From assembly GCF_024498135.1 (NCBI RefSeq), contig NZ_JANHOH010000004.1, forward strand, positions 124,001 to 188,000: 64,000 nucleotides of DNA, written 5' to 3'. Position numbers and translations under genes: made by a program. Below, in pieces: positions 1-7,785 of the stretch (positions within the stretch are counted from its first letter, which is position 1; each line of letters starts with the position of its first letter). Under the pieces are notes generated by a model, which saw nothing but the letters and a program-made list of their open reading frames with translations, did not search any database and had not been told where the DNA came from. Source of the DNA: Mucilaginibacter aquariorum. GTDB lineage: Bacteria > Bacteroidota > Bacteroidia > Sphingobacteriales > Sphingobacteriaceae.

Positions 1-398
1 AGCCTGAATTTCGCCAGCAATGGGATATCAACATAGTTGGTGCGCTGCTTAAATGTACCATCAATAGTTTCGGCCTTGTACCCTTTTTGCGAAAATAAAA
101 CTTCGGGCGCGAATGATAGCGGGTAGGCAATTGGCACATCAAAGGTTAAACCTGCATGCCAGCCTGCAATAGTGCTGGTACTAAAGTCAGAATTATAAGC
201 ATCAACAGTATTTGAAAAATTCACACCGCCTGCTAAACCAACCCGGGGTCTGTAAAAATCATCAGCACGCCTGTTATAACGTTCCTGAACGGGCGCTCGC
301 CTAACTACTCTTACCCTGCGTGGGCGGCGGTCATAACGTTGTGCACTAACTTCGCCTGCAACCAGCAGGCATATAGCCATAAAGAGAATTTTTTTCAT
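1..398 (-). CDS. Outer-membrane beta-barrel protein, C-terminus beyond window
   Basis: About 132 codons are visible, starting at an ATG whose complement lies at 396-398; the rest runs off the left edge. The protein begins with a Sec signal peptide (MKKILFMAICLLVAGEVSAQ). A short Arg-rich stretch follows, then alternating strand-like segments such as RVGLAGGVNFSNT and FAPEVLFSQKGYK, ending in YVDIPLLAKFR. This matches the start of small PorT/OmpA-like barrels of Bacteroidota (outer membrane protein beta-barrel domain). The role is probably structural or unknown. The gene is divergent from the GH3 gene. Family assignment rests on pattern only, because more than half of the barrel may be missing. 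Confidence 0.7.
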   Translation of the reverse strand, partial: MKKILFMAICLLVAGEVSAQRYDRRPRRVRVVRRAPVQERYNRRADDFYRPRVGLAGGVNFSNTVDAYNSDFSTSTIAGWHAGLTFDVPIAYPLSFAPEVLFSQKGYKAETIDGTFKQRTNYVDIPLLAKFR

Positions 399-581
399 CG
401 GTTTTATTTTATTTGTTTTGTGATGAACTATCGTGGATTGCCCACAATATTTCATGCCGGTTAATTTTATAACCTATAGAGTGAAATTTCGTGCCAAGGT
501 TTATTCGGGATATGTTTTATAAAATCTTAGATAGGTAAAACAATTAGCTAAATTTTAGATTTAAGCTACATTTGGATAATA

Positions 582-2303
582 ATGAAACAAAAACTTTACG
601 TCGCCTGCACCATCCTTTTTATGTTAAGCCTGCTAACTCAAAGCAGTTCCGCTCAAAAAACAAGCTTCATTAATTCATTAAGCGAGCAAAACCATTGGGT
701 AGATTCGGTGTACAAAAAAATGAGCCGTAAGGAGCGTATTGGCCAGCTTTTTTACGTAAGGGCGCATACCAATATGGGCAAAGCCTATGAAGATTCGGTA
801 GGTAAGATTATAGAGGAAGAGCATATTGGCGGCCTGGTGTTTTTTCAGGGTGGGCCGGTAAGGCATGCTAATCTCATTAACAATTATCAAAAGGTGTCAA
901 AGGTGCCTTTGCTTATAGCTATGGATGGTGAATGGGGATTAGGTATGCGTTTAGATTCATCCGTTTCTTATCCTTACCAAATGACTTTGGGGGCTATCCA
1001 GAATAACAACCTCATCTACAAAATGGGGCAAATGGTAGCTTATGATTTTAAGCGGCTGGGGATGCATATCAACTTTGCACCCGATATGGATGTTAATAAT
1101 AACCCCAACAACCCGGTTATCAACTATCGTTCTTTTGGCGATAACAAGTATAACGTGGCACAAAAGGGTATTGCTTATTTTAAAGGGATGCAGGATGCCG
1201 GGCTTATTGTTTTTGCAAAACACTTCCCCGGGCATGGCGATACCAATGTAGATTCGCACTTTGCCTTACCGCAATTACCCTTCACCCGCGCCCGTTTAGA
1301 TTCGTTAGAAGAATACCCGTTTAGGGAAGCCATAAACGCAGGTATAAGCGGGGTAATGATAGCGCACATGAATATACCCGCGCTGGATACTACAAAAAAT
1401 TTGCCTTCTACCTTATCAAGGGCAATAGTTACCGGTGTGTTGAAAGATTCCCTTGGTTTTAAAGGGATTGTTGCTTCGGATGCCATGGAAATGCAGGGCG
1501 TGGTAAAAAACTTCCCTAATGGCGAAGCTGATGTAAGGGCATTTTTAGCAGGGAATGATCTGATAGAACTATCTGTTAATTCAAAAAATGGCGCTAAGCT
1601 AATTTTGAAAGCCATCAAAAAAAAGAAGATCGCTAAAGAGGAATTTGAGGCGAGAATAAAAAAACTATTGGCAGCTAAATACTGGGCAGGCTTAAATACG
1701 TATAACCCTACCACACCGGCAAACTTACTGCAGGATATTAACCGCCCAGCCGCAGCCGAACTAATACAGCAATTAGCTGATGCCGCCATAACCGTGTTAA
1801 AAGGCAGCAGCCAAACCATCCGCCAAAACCCGCTCCGGAAAACAGCCATTGTAAGTATCGGGGTTGACAGGCCAACTACTTTTCAGATGGAGCTTTCTAA
1901 ATGGTATGCCAACAGTATGATATTTTTGGTGGGTAAAAGTACATCCGTAACCGATATGAACCGCATGCTGCAAACCCTAAAAGGTTTCGACCAGGTTTTT
2001 GTAAGCATACACGATACCCGCGCACGCCCGGCAAGTAAGCTGGACTACAGCAGCGATGTTAAATATTTAGTAGCTGCCCTTGCCGCAAAACCAAATACAG
2101 TAACAAGCGTTTTTGCAAACCCTTATACTATTACCGGTTTACCGGGAATTGAAAAAAGCGCCGGTATCATAGTAGGGTATCAGAAGGATGACGCCATGCA
2201 ACGATCGGCAGTAAAAGTGATAACCGGTTTAATGAAACCCGCGGGCAAATTGCCCGTGAGCGTAAATGTATATTTCCCAACTGGTACGGGGGTGAGCTTT
2301 TAA
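582..2303 (+). CDS. nagZ: Secreted GH3 beta-N-acetylhexosaminidase, NagZ type
   Basis: A 573-residue glycoside hydrolase family 3 protein with a signal peptide (cleavage near residue 25). The NagZ signature KHFPGHGDT is at 213-221, followed by the Asp224/His226 dyad of the mobile loop. The nucleophile Asp300 lies in SDAMEM. NagZ enzymes release N-acetylglucosamine from muropeptides. The exported form is usual in Bacteroidota, where the enzyme is often fused to a C-terminal beta-lactamase-like domain. Here only about 200 residues follow the catalytic barrel and no serine beta-lactamase SxxK motif was found. murQ lies 1.7 kb downstream, consistent with cell-wall sugar recycling. A TACATTTG -7 box at 567-574 is only seven bases from the ATG, so the mRNA may be nearly leaderless. 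Confidence 0.85.
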   Translation: MKQKLYVACTILFMLSLLTQSSSAQKTSFINSLSEQNHWVDSVYKKMSRKERIGQLFYVRAHTNMGKAYEDSVGKIIEEEHIGGLVFFQGGPVRHANLINNYQKVSKVPLLIAMDGEWGLGMRLDSSVSYPYQMTLGAIQNNNLIYKMGQMVAYDFKRLGMHINFAPDMDVNNNPNNPVINYRSFGDNKYNVAQKGIAYFKGMQDAGLIVFAKHFPGHGDTNVDSHFALPQLPFTRARLDSLEEYPFREAINAGISGVMIAHMNIPALDTTKNLPSTLSRAIVTGVLKDSLGFKGIVASDAMEMQGVVKNFPNGEADVRAFLAGNDLIELSVNSKNGAKLILKAIKKKKIAKEEFEARIKKLLAAKYWAGLNTYNPTTPANLLQDINRPAAAELIQQLADAAITVLKGSSQTIRQNPLRKTAIVSIGVDRPTTFQMELSKWYANSMIFLVGKSTSVTDMNRMLQTLKGFDQVFVSIHDTRARPASKLDYSSDVKYLVAALAAKPNTVTSVFANPYTITGLPGIEKSAGIIVGYQKDDAMQRSAVKVITGLMKPAGKLPVSVNVYFPTGTGVSF

Positions 2304-3890
2304 TTACTCCTGCAAAGCTTTTTTAAAGGTAGTATCGCTGTCATTTAACACACGGTAATAAGCGTTGTTTCCCCATTTAAAGCGGGCTGCATTCGCTTTT
2401 ATCAAGGTTTTGATAATATTACGCGATTGCTGCAGATCGCTTGGGCTTATATATTTTACCGTTTGCGATGCATAGGCTATAAAATTATGCAGGCTTTCTT
2501 CGCTGATATTGTATTGACCAATAAAGTTATCGGCAGTGGGGTATTTGCTTATTACGGGCTGCAGCCTGTCTATCACATAAGCGGTAAAAAGCTGGTTGCC
2601 GGCAAGCTGCTCTATCAGTTGGGTGTTCTGGCTGGTATCGGTAGGTACAAAAACATCGGGCATTATACCACCTCTGCTAAAAACTTTGCGGCCCTTAGTA
2701 GTATGATAAGCCGAAGCCCCGAGGAAAGCGCTATCGTTTAAATTACTGCCTGCATTTAGCAACTCGCCTTTACGGATCCGATCAGCCAGTTCGTTGCGGT
2801 AACTTATAACACCATTCTTATACGATTTTTGTATCGACCTGCCCGACGGGGTGTAATACCGGGCAACGGTTAAATTTATGGCGGTGCCATCCCCAAATGC
2901 AAACTGCTGCTGTACCAGCCCCTTACCAAAAGAGCGGCGGCCTACAATAGTAGCCCTGTCCAGATCCTGCAATGCGCCTGCCAATATCTCACTTGCCGAT
3001 GCCGAATATTCGTCAATAATAACGGTAAGGTCGCCCTTTTCATAGCTGCCAGAGTCTGTGGCGAAATAGTCGGTACGGGGCTCATGGCTGCCTTGTGTGT
3101 AAACTATCAATTTGCCTTTTGGCAAAAACTCATCGGCCATTGCGGTTGCAGTGTTAAGATACCCGCCGCCATTGCCGCGCAGGTCGAGCACCAGTTTTTG
3201 CATACCATCAGCCTGCAGTTTCTTTAAGGCAGTTCTAAAATCGTTATCGGTGGTTGATGCAAACTTGCTTATCTTAACATAACCTGCATCACCAACTGTA
3301 TAGGCCGCATCCAGGCTGCTCAATGTAACCCGGTCGCGTTTTATGGGGAAGTCCTGAAGTTTCTTAGATTGATTTCGCGAAATACCAAGCGTGATTTGGG
3401 TATCCTTTTCGCCCCTAAAGGTTTTACTGATACGTTGAACAGTAAGCTGAGTGCCGGAAAAAGGACTGCCATCTACATTTATTACCCTATCGCCAACCAT
3501 AATACCCGCCTTAGCAGCCGGGCCATCGGCATTAACCTGGGTAATTACCAGTGTATCGCGCAGCAATTGATATTCTAAGCCTATACCGTTAAAACCGCCT
3601 TCCAGTCGTTCGTTAATAGAACGTGCCTGTTGCGCGGGCAAATAAACGGAATGCGGATCAAGGTTTTGCAGCATATCGTTAACGGTAACACCCTCAACGC
3701 TGTCTGTATTAACCGAGTCTACATATTTGTTACTTACCAGGTAAAGCACCCGTGATATTTTATCCGGGTTTGAAAAATTAAGGCCAAGCTTGCGCCCCAC
3801 CATATTATCGTTGCTGATAAGTAAACCGATAGTGACACCTATCAGTATCAATATTAATGTCCTGAAAATTATTCCCGCCGTTCTTTTCAT
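2304..3890 (-). CDS. C-terminal processing serine protease (S41 family)
   Basis: A 528-residue tail-specific protease of the CtpA/Prc group. An N-terminal membrane anchor or signal (residues 7-25) is followed by a PDZ domain at about 95-175 (GGFNGIGLEY, AGIMVGDRVINVDG) and the S41 core. The catalytic Ser298 sits in SASASE and Lys323 in FGKGLVQ. The 25-residue spacing equals that of E. coli Prc Ser430/Lys455. Such proteases trim or degrade periplasmic proteins, often those acting on peptidoglycan. The stop codon directly abuts the stop of the convergent nagZ gene with no base between, leaving no room for a separate terminator. The start at 3890 is an ATG giving a normal anchor. Confidence 0.9.
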   Translation of the reverse strand: MKRTAGIIFRTLILILIGVTIGLLISNDNMVGRKLGLNFSNPDKISRVLYLVSNKYVDSVNTDSVEGVTVNDMLQNLDPHSVYLPAQQARSINERLEGGFNGIGLEYQLLRDTLVITQVNADGPAAKAGIMVGDRVINVDGSPFSGTQLTVQRISKTFRGEKDTQITLGISRNQSKKLQDFPIKRDRVTLSSLDAAYTVGDAGYVKISKFASTTDNDFRTALKKLQADGMQKLVLDLRGNGGGYLNTATAMADEFLPKGKLIVYTQGSHEPRTDYFATDSGSYEKGDLTVIIDEYSASASEILAGALQDLDRATIVGRRSFGKGLVQQQFAFGDGTAINLTVARYYTPSGRSIQKSYKNGVISYRNELADRIRKGELLNAGSNLNDSAFLGASAYHTTKGRKVFSRGGIMPDVFVPTDTSQNTQLIEQLAGNQLFTAYVIDRLQPVISKYPTADNFIGQYNISEESLHNFIAYASQTVKYISPSDLQQSRNIIKTLIKANAARFKWGNNAYYRVLNDSDTTFKKALQE

Positions 3891-4002
3891 CTATAATTTA
3901 ACCATACAAATCTAATAATTAGCTGTCATTGCTAATAATTTATATCACCTTCGTTGCTTTGATGTTTTTTACTCAATTTTGTTAAAAATTTATTGCCAAA
4001 AC

Positions 4003-4812
4003 ATGGAAATAAACACAGAAAAGGATTCCAACTACAACGGCCTCGAAAACATGTCGGTATTGGAGCTTCTTCAGAATATAAACAACGAAGATAAAACCGT
4101 AGCATTTGCAGTAGAGAAAGCTTTGCCGCAGATAGAAAAACTGGCAACCATTGTTACTGATCGTATGCGTAATGGCGGCCGGTTGTTTTACATTGGTGCC
4201 GGCACCAGCGGCCGGTTGGGCGTGGTAGATGCTTCTGAGTGCCCGCCAACATTCGGCGTTCCGTTTGATTGGGTGGTTGGCATTATAGCCGGTGGCGATA
4301 CAGCCATCCGCAAAGCGGTAGAATTTGCCGAGGATAACCGCGAGCAAGCCTGGAGAGACCTGCAGGTGTTTGATATTAACGAAAAGGATGTAGTAGTGGG
4401 CATAGCAGCATCGGGCACTACGCCCTATGTTATTGGCGGTTTAAAAACCGCTAACGAGCATAATATTGCTACCGGTTGCATTGTATGTAATGCGGGCAGC
4501 CCCGTAGCCGCCGAAGCTCAATTTCCTGTTGAAGTAGTTACCGGCCCCGAGTTTGTCACCGGCAGTACCCGTATGAAAGCAGGTACCGCGCAAAAGCTGG
4601 TTTTAAATATGCTAAGCACAAGTGTAATGATACAACTGGGCCGTGTAAAGGGTAATAAAATGGTGGATATGCAGTTATCCAATAATAAGCTGGTACACCG
4701 CGGCACCCGTATGGTAATGACCGAAACGGGTCTGCCGGAAAATGAAGCAGCCGAGCTTTTAAAACAATACGGAAGTGTTAGAAAAGCGGTAGACGCGTAT
4801 AATAATAAATAG
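4003..4812 (+). CDS. murQ: N-acetylmuramic acid 6-phosphate etherase
   Basis: MurQ cleaves the lactyl ether of MurNAc-6-phosphate to give GlcNAc-6-phosphate and D-lactate in cytosolic cell-wall recycling. The ATG at 4003 gives 269 residues; an upstream TTG at 3979 is less likely. The SIS-domain signature GAGTSGRLGVVDASECPPTF is at residues 65-84, with the presumed catalytic acid Glu79 (E. coli Glu83). A second SIS signature, TGSTRMKAGTAQKL, lies near residue 190. The protein is about 30 residues shorter than the 298-residue E. coli enzyme, mostly at the C-terminus, which is common in Bacteroidota. It is divergent from the S41 protease. With the upstream NagZ it forms a split recycling locus. 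Confidence 0.93.
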   Translation: MEINTEKDSNYNGLENMSVLELLQNINNEDKTVAFAVEKALPQIEKLATIVTDRMRNGGRLFYIGAGTSGRLGVVDASECPPTFGVPFDWVVGIIAGGDTAIRKAVEFAEDNREQAWRDLQVFDINEKDVVVGIAASGTTPYVIGGLKTANEHNIATGCIVCNAGSPVAAEAQFPVEVVTGPEFVTGSTRMKAGTAQKLVLNMLSTSVMIQLGRVKGNKMVDMQLSNNKLVHRGTRMVMTETGLPENEAAELLKQYGSVRKAVDAYNNK

Positions 4813-4939
4813 ATGTGCAGATGGGTGAATATGCATATGTGCAGATGAAGAGATAGGTTAAAAAATTGATTATTAATAGGGATATGTATATGCGCCGTGC
4901 TAACATCTGCACACTTGCACATCTGCATATCTGCACATT
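4812..4939. repeat. Inverted-repeat element, TGCAGATG word family (copy 1)
   Basis: Two 35-nt arms, 4813-4847 and 4904-4939, are imperfect reverse complements built from the word TGCAGATG / CATCTGCA and are separated by about 56 bases of AT-rich loop. The first and last 10-16 bases of the arms match best. The element starts on the last base of the murQ stop and ends seven bases before the next ATG, so it fills the whole gap. Copies with the same word occur at 49051-49218 and 54264-54389. Confidence 0.75.
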
Positions 4940-4946
4940 TGAATAA

Positions 4947-5513
4947 ATGCACGAAATAGAACCATATTACCGCTGGCGGGATGACTATGTAGCATCAGAG
5001 GATGAATATTCTCCTTTTTATGCCACACAGTATAACGAGTTTGAGTTTGATAAGCAGGTATATAACTATTTGCTACACCCGCAATGGGACTCGTTTGGGT
5101 CCAATACGCTATATCTTAAGGTTTTGTATGTTGATTATGACCGGGGCTACAGCATTATAGAATTTATTGGCGAATGGAACGATGCCATTAATAACGATAT
5201 TATGCTGATGAAGCGCGAACTGATCGAGCTGATGATAGACCAGGGCGTGAACCAGTTTATATTGATAGGTGAGAACGTGCTTAACTTCCATTTTTCTGAC
5301 GATAGCTATTATGAAGAATGGTTTCAGGAGGTTGAGGATGGCTGGATAGCCGGGGTGAATTTCCAGGAGCATGTTATCCGCGAGTTTAAGAACGCCAATA
5401 TCGATTACTACATCAACTTTGGCGGGCAATTGGATGAGCTTAACTGGCGTTCCCTAAAACCTTTACAAGTATTTAAAAAGGTGGAAGAGCAACTAACTAA
5501 AAGGCTTAATTAA
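4947..5513 (+). CDS. Conserved hypothetical protein, acidic and Tyr-rich
   Basis: A 188-residue soluble protein with no signal peptide or membrane segment. It is rich in Asp, Glu, Tyr and Trp (for example YYRWRDDY and SYYEEWFQEVEDGW) and has an alternating helix/strand pattern reminiscent of an alpha/beta fold (ELIELMIDQGVNQFILIG). It resembles uncharacterised proteins found beside murQ in Bacteroidota, but no function is known and none is proposed. It is co-oriented with murQ across a 134-base repeat-filled gap. The ATG at 4947 lies directly after the repeat element. The codon use and length of the uninterrupted frame make it a real gene. Confidence 0.8.
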   Translation: MHEIEPYYRWRDDYVASEDEYSPFYATQYNEFEFDKQVYNYLLHPQWDSFGSNTLYLKVLYVDYDRGYSIIEFIGEWNDAINNDIMLMKRELIELMIDQGVNQFILIGENVLNFHFSDDSYYEEWFQEVEDGWIAGVNFQEHVIREFKNANIDYYINFGGQLDELNWRSLKPLQVFKKVEEQLTKRLN

Positions 5514-5635
5514 AAGTTTTGGATCGATATTTTAACTGCTAATTTAAGTTGTTCATGATGGGGTTTATCATAAAAATCCAAAATATCCGTCCTCCTCTTT
5601 TAGAATATGTAGAATCACTTTAGCACATTAAAGCT

Positions 5636-6562
5636 ATGACCGCCAATGATATCCAAATATACAAAGAATGCTTGGCGTGCCTATCCATTCAAGAAATAAA
5701 GAGTCGAATAGAACACTATAAGAGAGCCGTTGATCTGCGCACGATAACACCAGCGCGTTTAAAGCAAGAACTGCGACGAGTCTTTACCATAAATCCCAGG
5801 GGCAGAGAAGTAGAATTTTTCATCAAGGCCGACACTTTGATGAAAGAATTTTATTTAGACTATTACCATAGGATCCGAAAATTTACTGAGAATGATATCG
5901 ATGGAATGTTAAGTAAACAGTTCCAATCTATGCAAAAGGAGCAAGATGTTTGGTGCCGTTCAGCAGAAGACATCAATTCAATAGGACGGCTCAATGATAG
6001 TAACGAACCGGTATTGTATGCAGGATCGGGCATTGAAAACGCGATTTTCGAAACAGAATGTAAAGTCGGCGAGTTTTTCTTTTTAATAGTATATCAGACT
6101 AAAAAGCGTCTGCGAGTAGCACAGATCCATGCCAATATCGAGTATCCAGAATTCGATGAATTGGAAAATGCGAAGTTGACCATTCTACAAACTTTTTTAC
6201 AGCATGAGTTTGTAAAGGTGGTTCAACCTGGCCAAGAATATCTTTACAAAAGCTCCATAGCAATTTATAAACATTTTTTTAAGAGTGATCTGAACGATGC
6301 ATTCACCTATCCCTCCGTTAAGACTGCCCGCACAATCGGATATAATATTTGCTTTGAAGAAAATAAAGCAAAAGCAGCCCTACAATTTTTAGGCGTACGG
6401 GTGTGCAGGCTGGTTTCGATCGGGCAAAACCCCGAATTCGTCGTTGAAATATTTTATGATGGATTTTTAAAAGAAACGGGTGGTTTTGACTTTTTCCCAC
6501 AAAACTCTGAAAAATCTAATGCAAATTTGGGAGCTTATAAAAGGGGACTGCCTTTCCACTGA
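5636..6562 (+). CDS. RES-domain protein (possible NAD-degrading toxin), orphan
   Basis: A 308-residue protein with a RES domain over roughly residues 75-270. The domain's Arg-Glu-Ser signature can be placed at Arg79 (YYHRIR), Glu139 (IFETE, after GRLNDSNEPVLYAG) and Ser227 (YPSVKT). RES proteins share an ADP-ribosyltransferase-like fold, and several characterised members are toxins that deplete NAD+, normally paired with an Xre antitoxin gene. Here no antitoxin-like frame fits in the 122 bases upstream or 100 bases downstream. The helical N-terminal 70 residues resemble N-terminal extensions of other long RES proteins. The gene looks more AT-rich than its neighbours, which suggests acquisition. 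Whether it is toxic, or acts as a stand-alone defence or stress effector, cannot be told. Confidence 0.72.
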   Translation: MTANDIQIYKECLACLSIQEIKSRIEHYKRAVDLRTITPARLKQELRRVFTINPRGREVEFFIKADTLMKEFYLDYYHRIRKFTENDIDGMLSKQFQSMQKEQDVWCRSAEDINSIGRLNDSNEPVLYAGSGIENAIFETECKVGEFFFLIVYQTKKRLRVAQIHANIEYPEFDELENAKLTILQTFLQHEFVKVVQPGQEYLYKSSIAIYKHFFKSDLNDAFTYPSVKTARTIGYNICFEENKAKAALQFLGVRVCRLVSIGQNPEFVVEIFYDGFLKETGGFDFFPQNSEKSNANLGAYKRGLPFH

Positions 6563-6662
6563 ACTATTAACTCATCGTATTGTAAGCTTTACAAAGCATA
6601 CAACTTTTATAACCATTACAACGTTTTTACTATATTCGTACAAATAATTTCTAAAAATAAAA

Positions 6663-7397
6663 ATGGAAACCAAAACTCACGATTACGTTTACGAAAATGT
6701 AAGTTATGTTGAAAATGCCGAGGCATCACGAAAGTTCATAGCAAATGTTTTTGTTTGGATGTTTGTTGCATTAGGTATATCATCCCTGTGCACCTATACA
6801 TTTGCCTTTATACCCGAATTATCTGCTTTGTTGCGTGATACACAAACCGGAAAAAGTAATGTTTTAGGTATCATTACCATGTTTGCCCCGTTTGTTTTTG
6901 TGTTGATACTGACCGGCAGGTTTGCAAAAATGAGCTTCGCATCAACGGTTGTTATGTTTTTGGCATTTTCCGCCGTTATGGGTGTTAGCCTTAGCTACAT
7001 ATTTTATATATATTCTTTTGGGGCTATAACAACCGCTTTCATAACAGCAGCTGTGGTGTTTGGTGTAATGGCTATTGGCGGTTATACAACCCAGCAAGAC
7101 CTTACCAAGTTTGGTTCAATACTTATTATGTTGTTAATAGGCGGTATAGTTGCAACCCTTCTGAATGTTTTTTTATTCCGCAGCAGCAGCTTCGATTTAC
7201 TGATAAGCTACATAATGGTTGCCATATTTGTTGGCCTAACCGCTTTTAATGTACAAAAGCTAAAACGGATTGGAGCCGGTATCGAATTTGGTGATGCAGA
7301 AGGCAAAAAGTTGGCAATTATGGGTGCATTAACACTGTATATGAACTTTATTAACCTGTTCTTGTGGTTATTACGCATATTCGGCAACAGGAGATAA
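6663..7397 (+). CDS. Bax inhibitor-1/YccA family membrane protein
   Basis: A 244-residue integral membrane protein with seven predicted transmembrane segments. It begins with the family-typical N-terminus (ENAEASRKFIANVFVWMFVALGIS) and ends with a hydrophobic helix followed by a short basic tail. The C-terminal part carries the family pattern of small residues and conserved Asp (FGDAEGKKLAIMGAL). Members such as E. coli YbhL/YccA and human BI-1 act as pH-sensitive calcium leak channels or modulate FtsH proteolysis. The exact role here is unknown. The gene is monocistronic, closed by a strong terminator 17 bases after its stop. Confidence 0.9.
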   Translation: METKTHDYVYENVSYVENAEASRKFIANVFVWMFVALGISSLCTYTFAFIPELSALLRDTQTGKSNVLGIITMFAPFVFVLILTGRFAKMSFASTVVMFLAFSAVMGVSLSYIFYIYSFGAITTAFITAAVVFGVMAIGGYTTQQDLTKFGSILIMLLIGGIVATLLNVFLFRSSSFDLLISYIMVAIFVGLTAFNVQKLKRIGAGIEFGDAEGKKLAIMGALTLYMNFINLFLWLLRIFGNRR

Positions 7398-7414
7398 TAG
7401 CATACACATTTATT

Positions 7415-7451
7415 AAAGGCCGCCTGTTTAATTAACGGGCGGCCTTTTTTA
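7415..7451 (+). terminator. Rho-independent terminator after the BI-1 gene
   Basis: A GC-rich hairpin with AAAGGCCGCC at 7415-7424 and GGCGGCCTTT at 7438-7447, followed by T residues. The loop itself can pair further (GTT/AAC). It separates the BI-1 gene from the methionine leader. Confidence 0.9.
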
Positions 7452-7486
7452 TTTACACAGGGCTGGCGTAAGGTGTAATTTATACG

Positions 7487-7518
7487 CTTGCACTTTACAA
7501 CATTATTATTCATCTTTG
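7487..7518 (+). promoter_or_regulatory. Bacteroidota-type promoter of the met leader
   Basis: A CTTG element at 7487-7490, 20 bases of spacer, then CATCTTTG at 7511-7518. Each box has one mismatch to the TTTG / TAnnTTTG consensus. The predicted transcription start falls at about 7522-7525, which is where the riboswitch P1 stem begins. Confidence 0.65.
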
Positions 7519-7521
7519 TAA

Positions 7522-7633
7522 CGCTTATGGAGAAAGACGGAGGGATTAGACCCTGCGATGTCTTAGCAACCTGTTACTTAACAAGGTGCTACATTCTACT
7601 CAGACCAATTGAATGGTTTGGGACAGATAAGTG
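7522..7633 (+). promoter_or_regulatory. SAM-I (S-box) riboswitch upstream of metH
   Basis: The aptamer is recognised by its conserved core: GGAGGGA at 7539-7545, then GACCC, GATG, GCAACC, AAGGTGCTA and CAGACC in the expected order. P1 is formed by CGCTTAT (7522-7528) and ATAAGTG (7627-7633), with one G-T pair. SAM-I aptamers repress methionine and SAM genes when S-adenosylmethionine is bound. Downstream, AAAGTC at 7634-7639 can pair with GACTTT at 7652-7657. A weaker overlapping stem ending at 7668 runs into seven T residues, so a transcription-termination platform is possible but poorly defined. Confidence 0.88.
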
Positions 7634-7675
7634 AAAGTCAATATTATACCCGACTTTTCGAAATAAGTTTTTTTA

Positions 7676-7779
7676 GTATCAGGTAATTAGTATCAAGTAT
7701 CAAGACTTTTTCTTGCGCTGGATATTATGCTCACGTATCGGTTTTCGGTACTTGATACTTGATACTCGCTACTTGATAC
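7676..7779. repeat. Inverted-repeat element, GTATCAA word family
   Basis: The left arm at 7676-7704 carries the 7-base word GTATCAA in imperfect tandem; the right arm at 7751-7779 carries TTGATAC copies. The arms are reverse complements over about 29 bases with few mismatches and enclose a loop of about 46 bases. The element sits between the SAM riboswitch and the metH start codon (7786), so it lies in the metH mRNA leader and would fold into a hairpin immediately before the start. Confidence 0.78.
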
Positions 7780-7785
7780 GGAACA

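Noticed and set aside
1175..1849. 224-residue frame antisense to the GH3 gene
   Set aside because: It is a shadow of a strongly supported gene; composition follows the opposite strand's codon bias.
4518..4952. Minus-strand 144-residue frame over murQ and the repeat
   Set aside because: It is antisense to murQ and its N-terminus is repeat-derived; no domain pattern.
7634..7674. Definite riboswitch terminator
   Set aside because: The AAAGTC/GACTTT stem is ten bases from the T-run and the overlapping stem is only about four pairs, so it is kept only as a possibility in the riboswitch entry.
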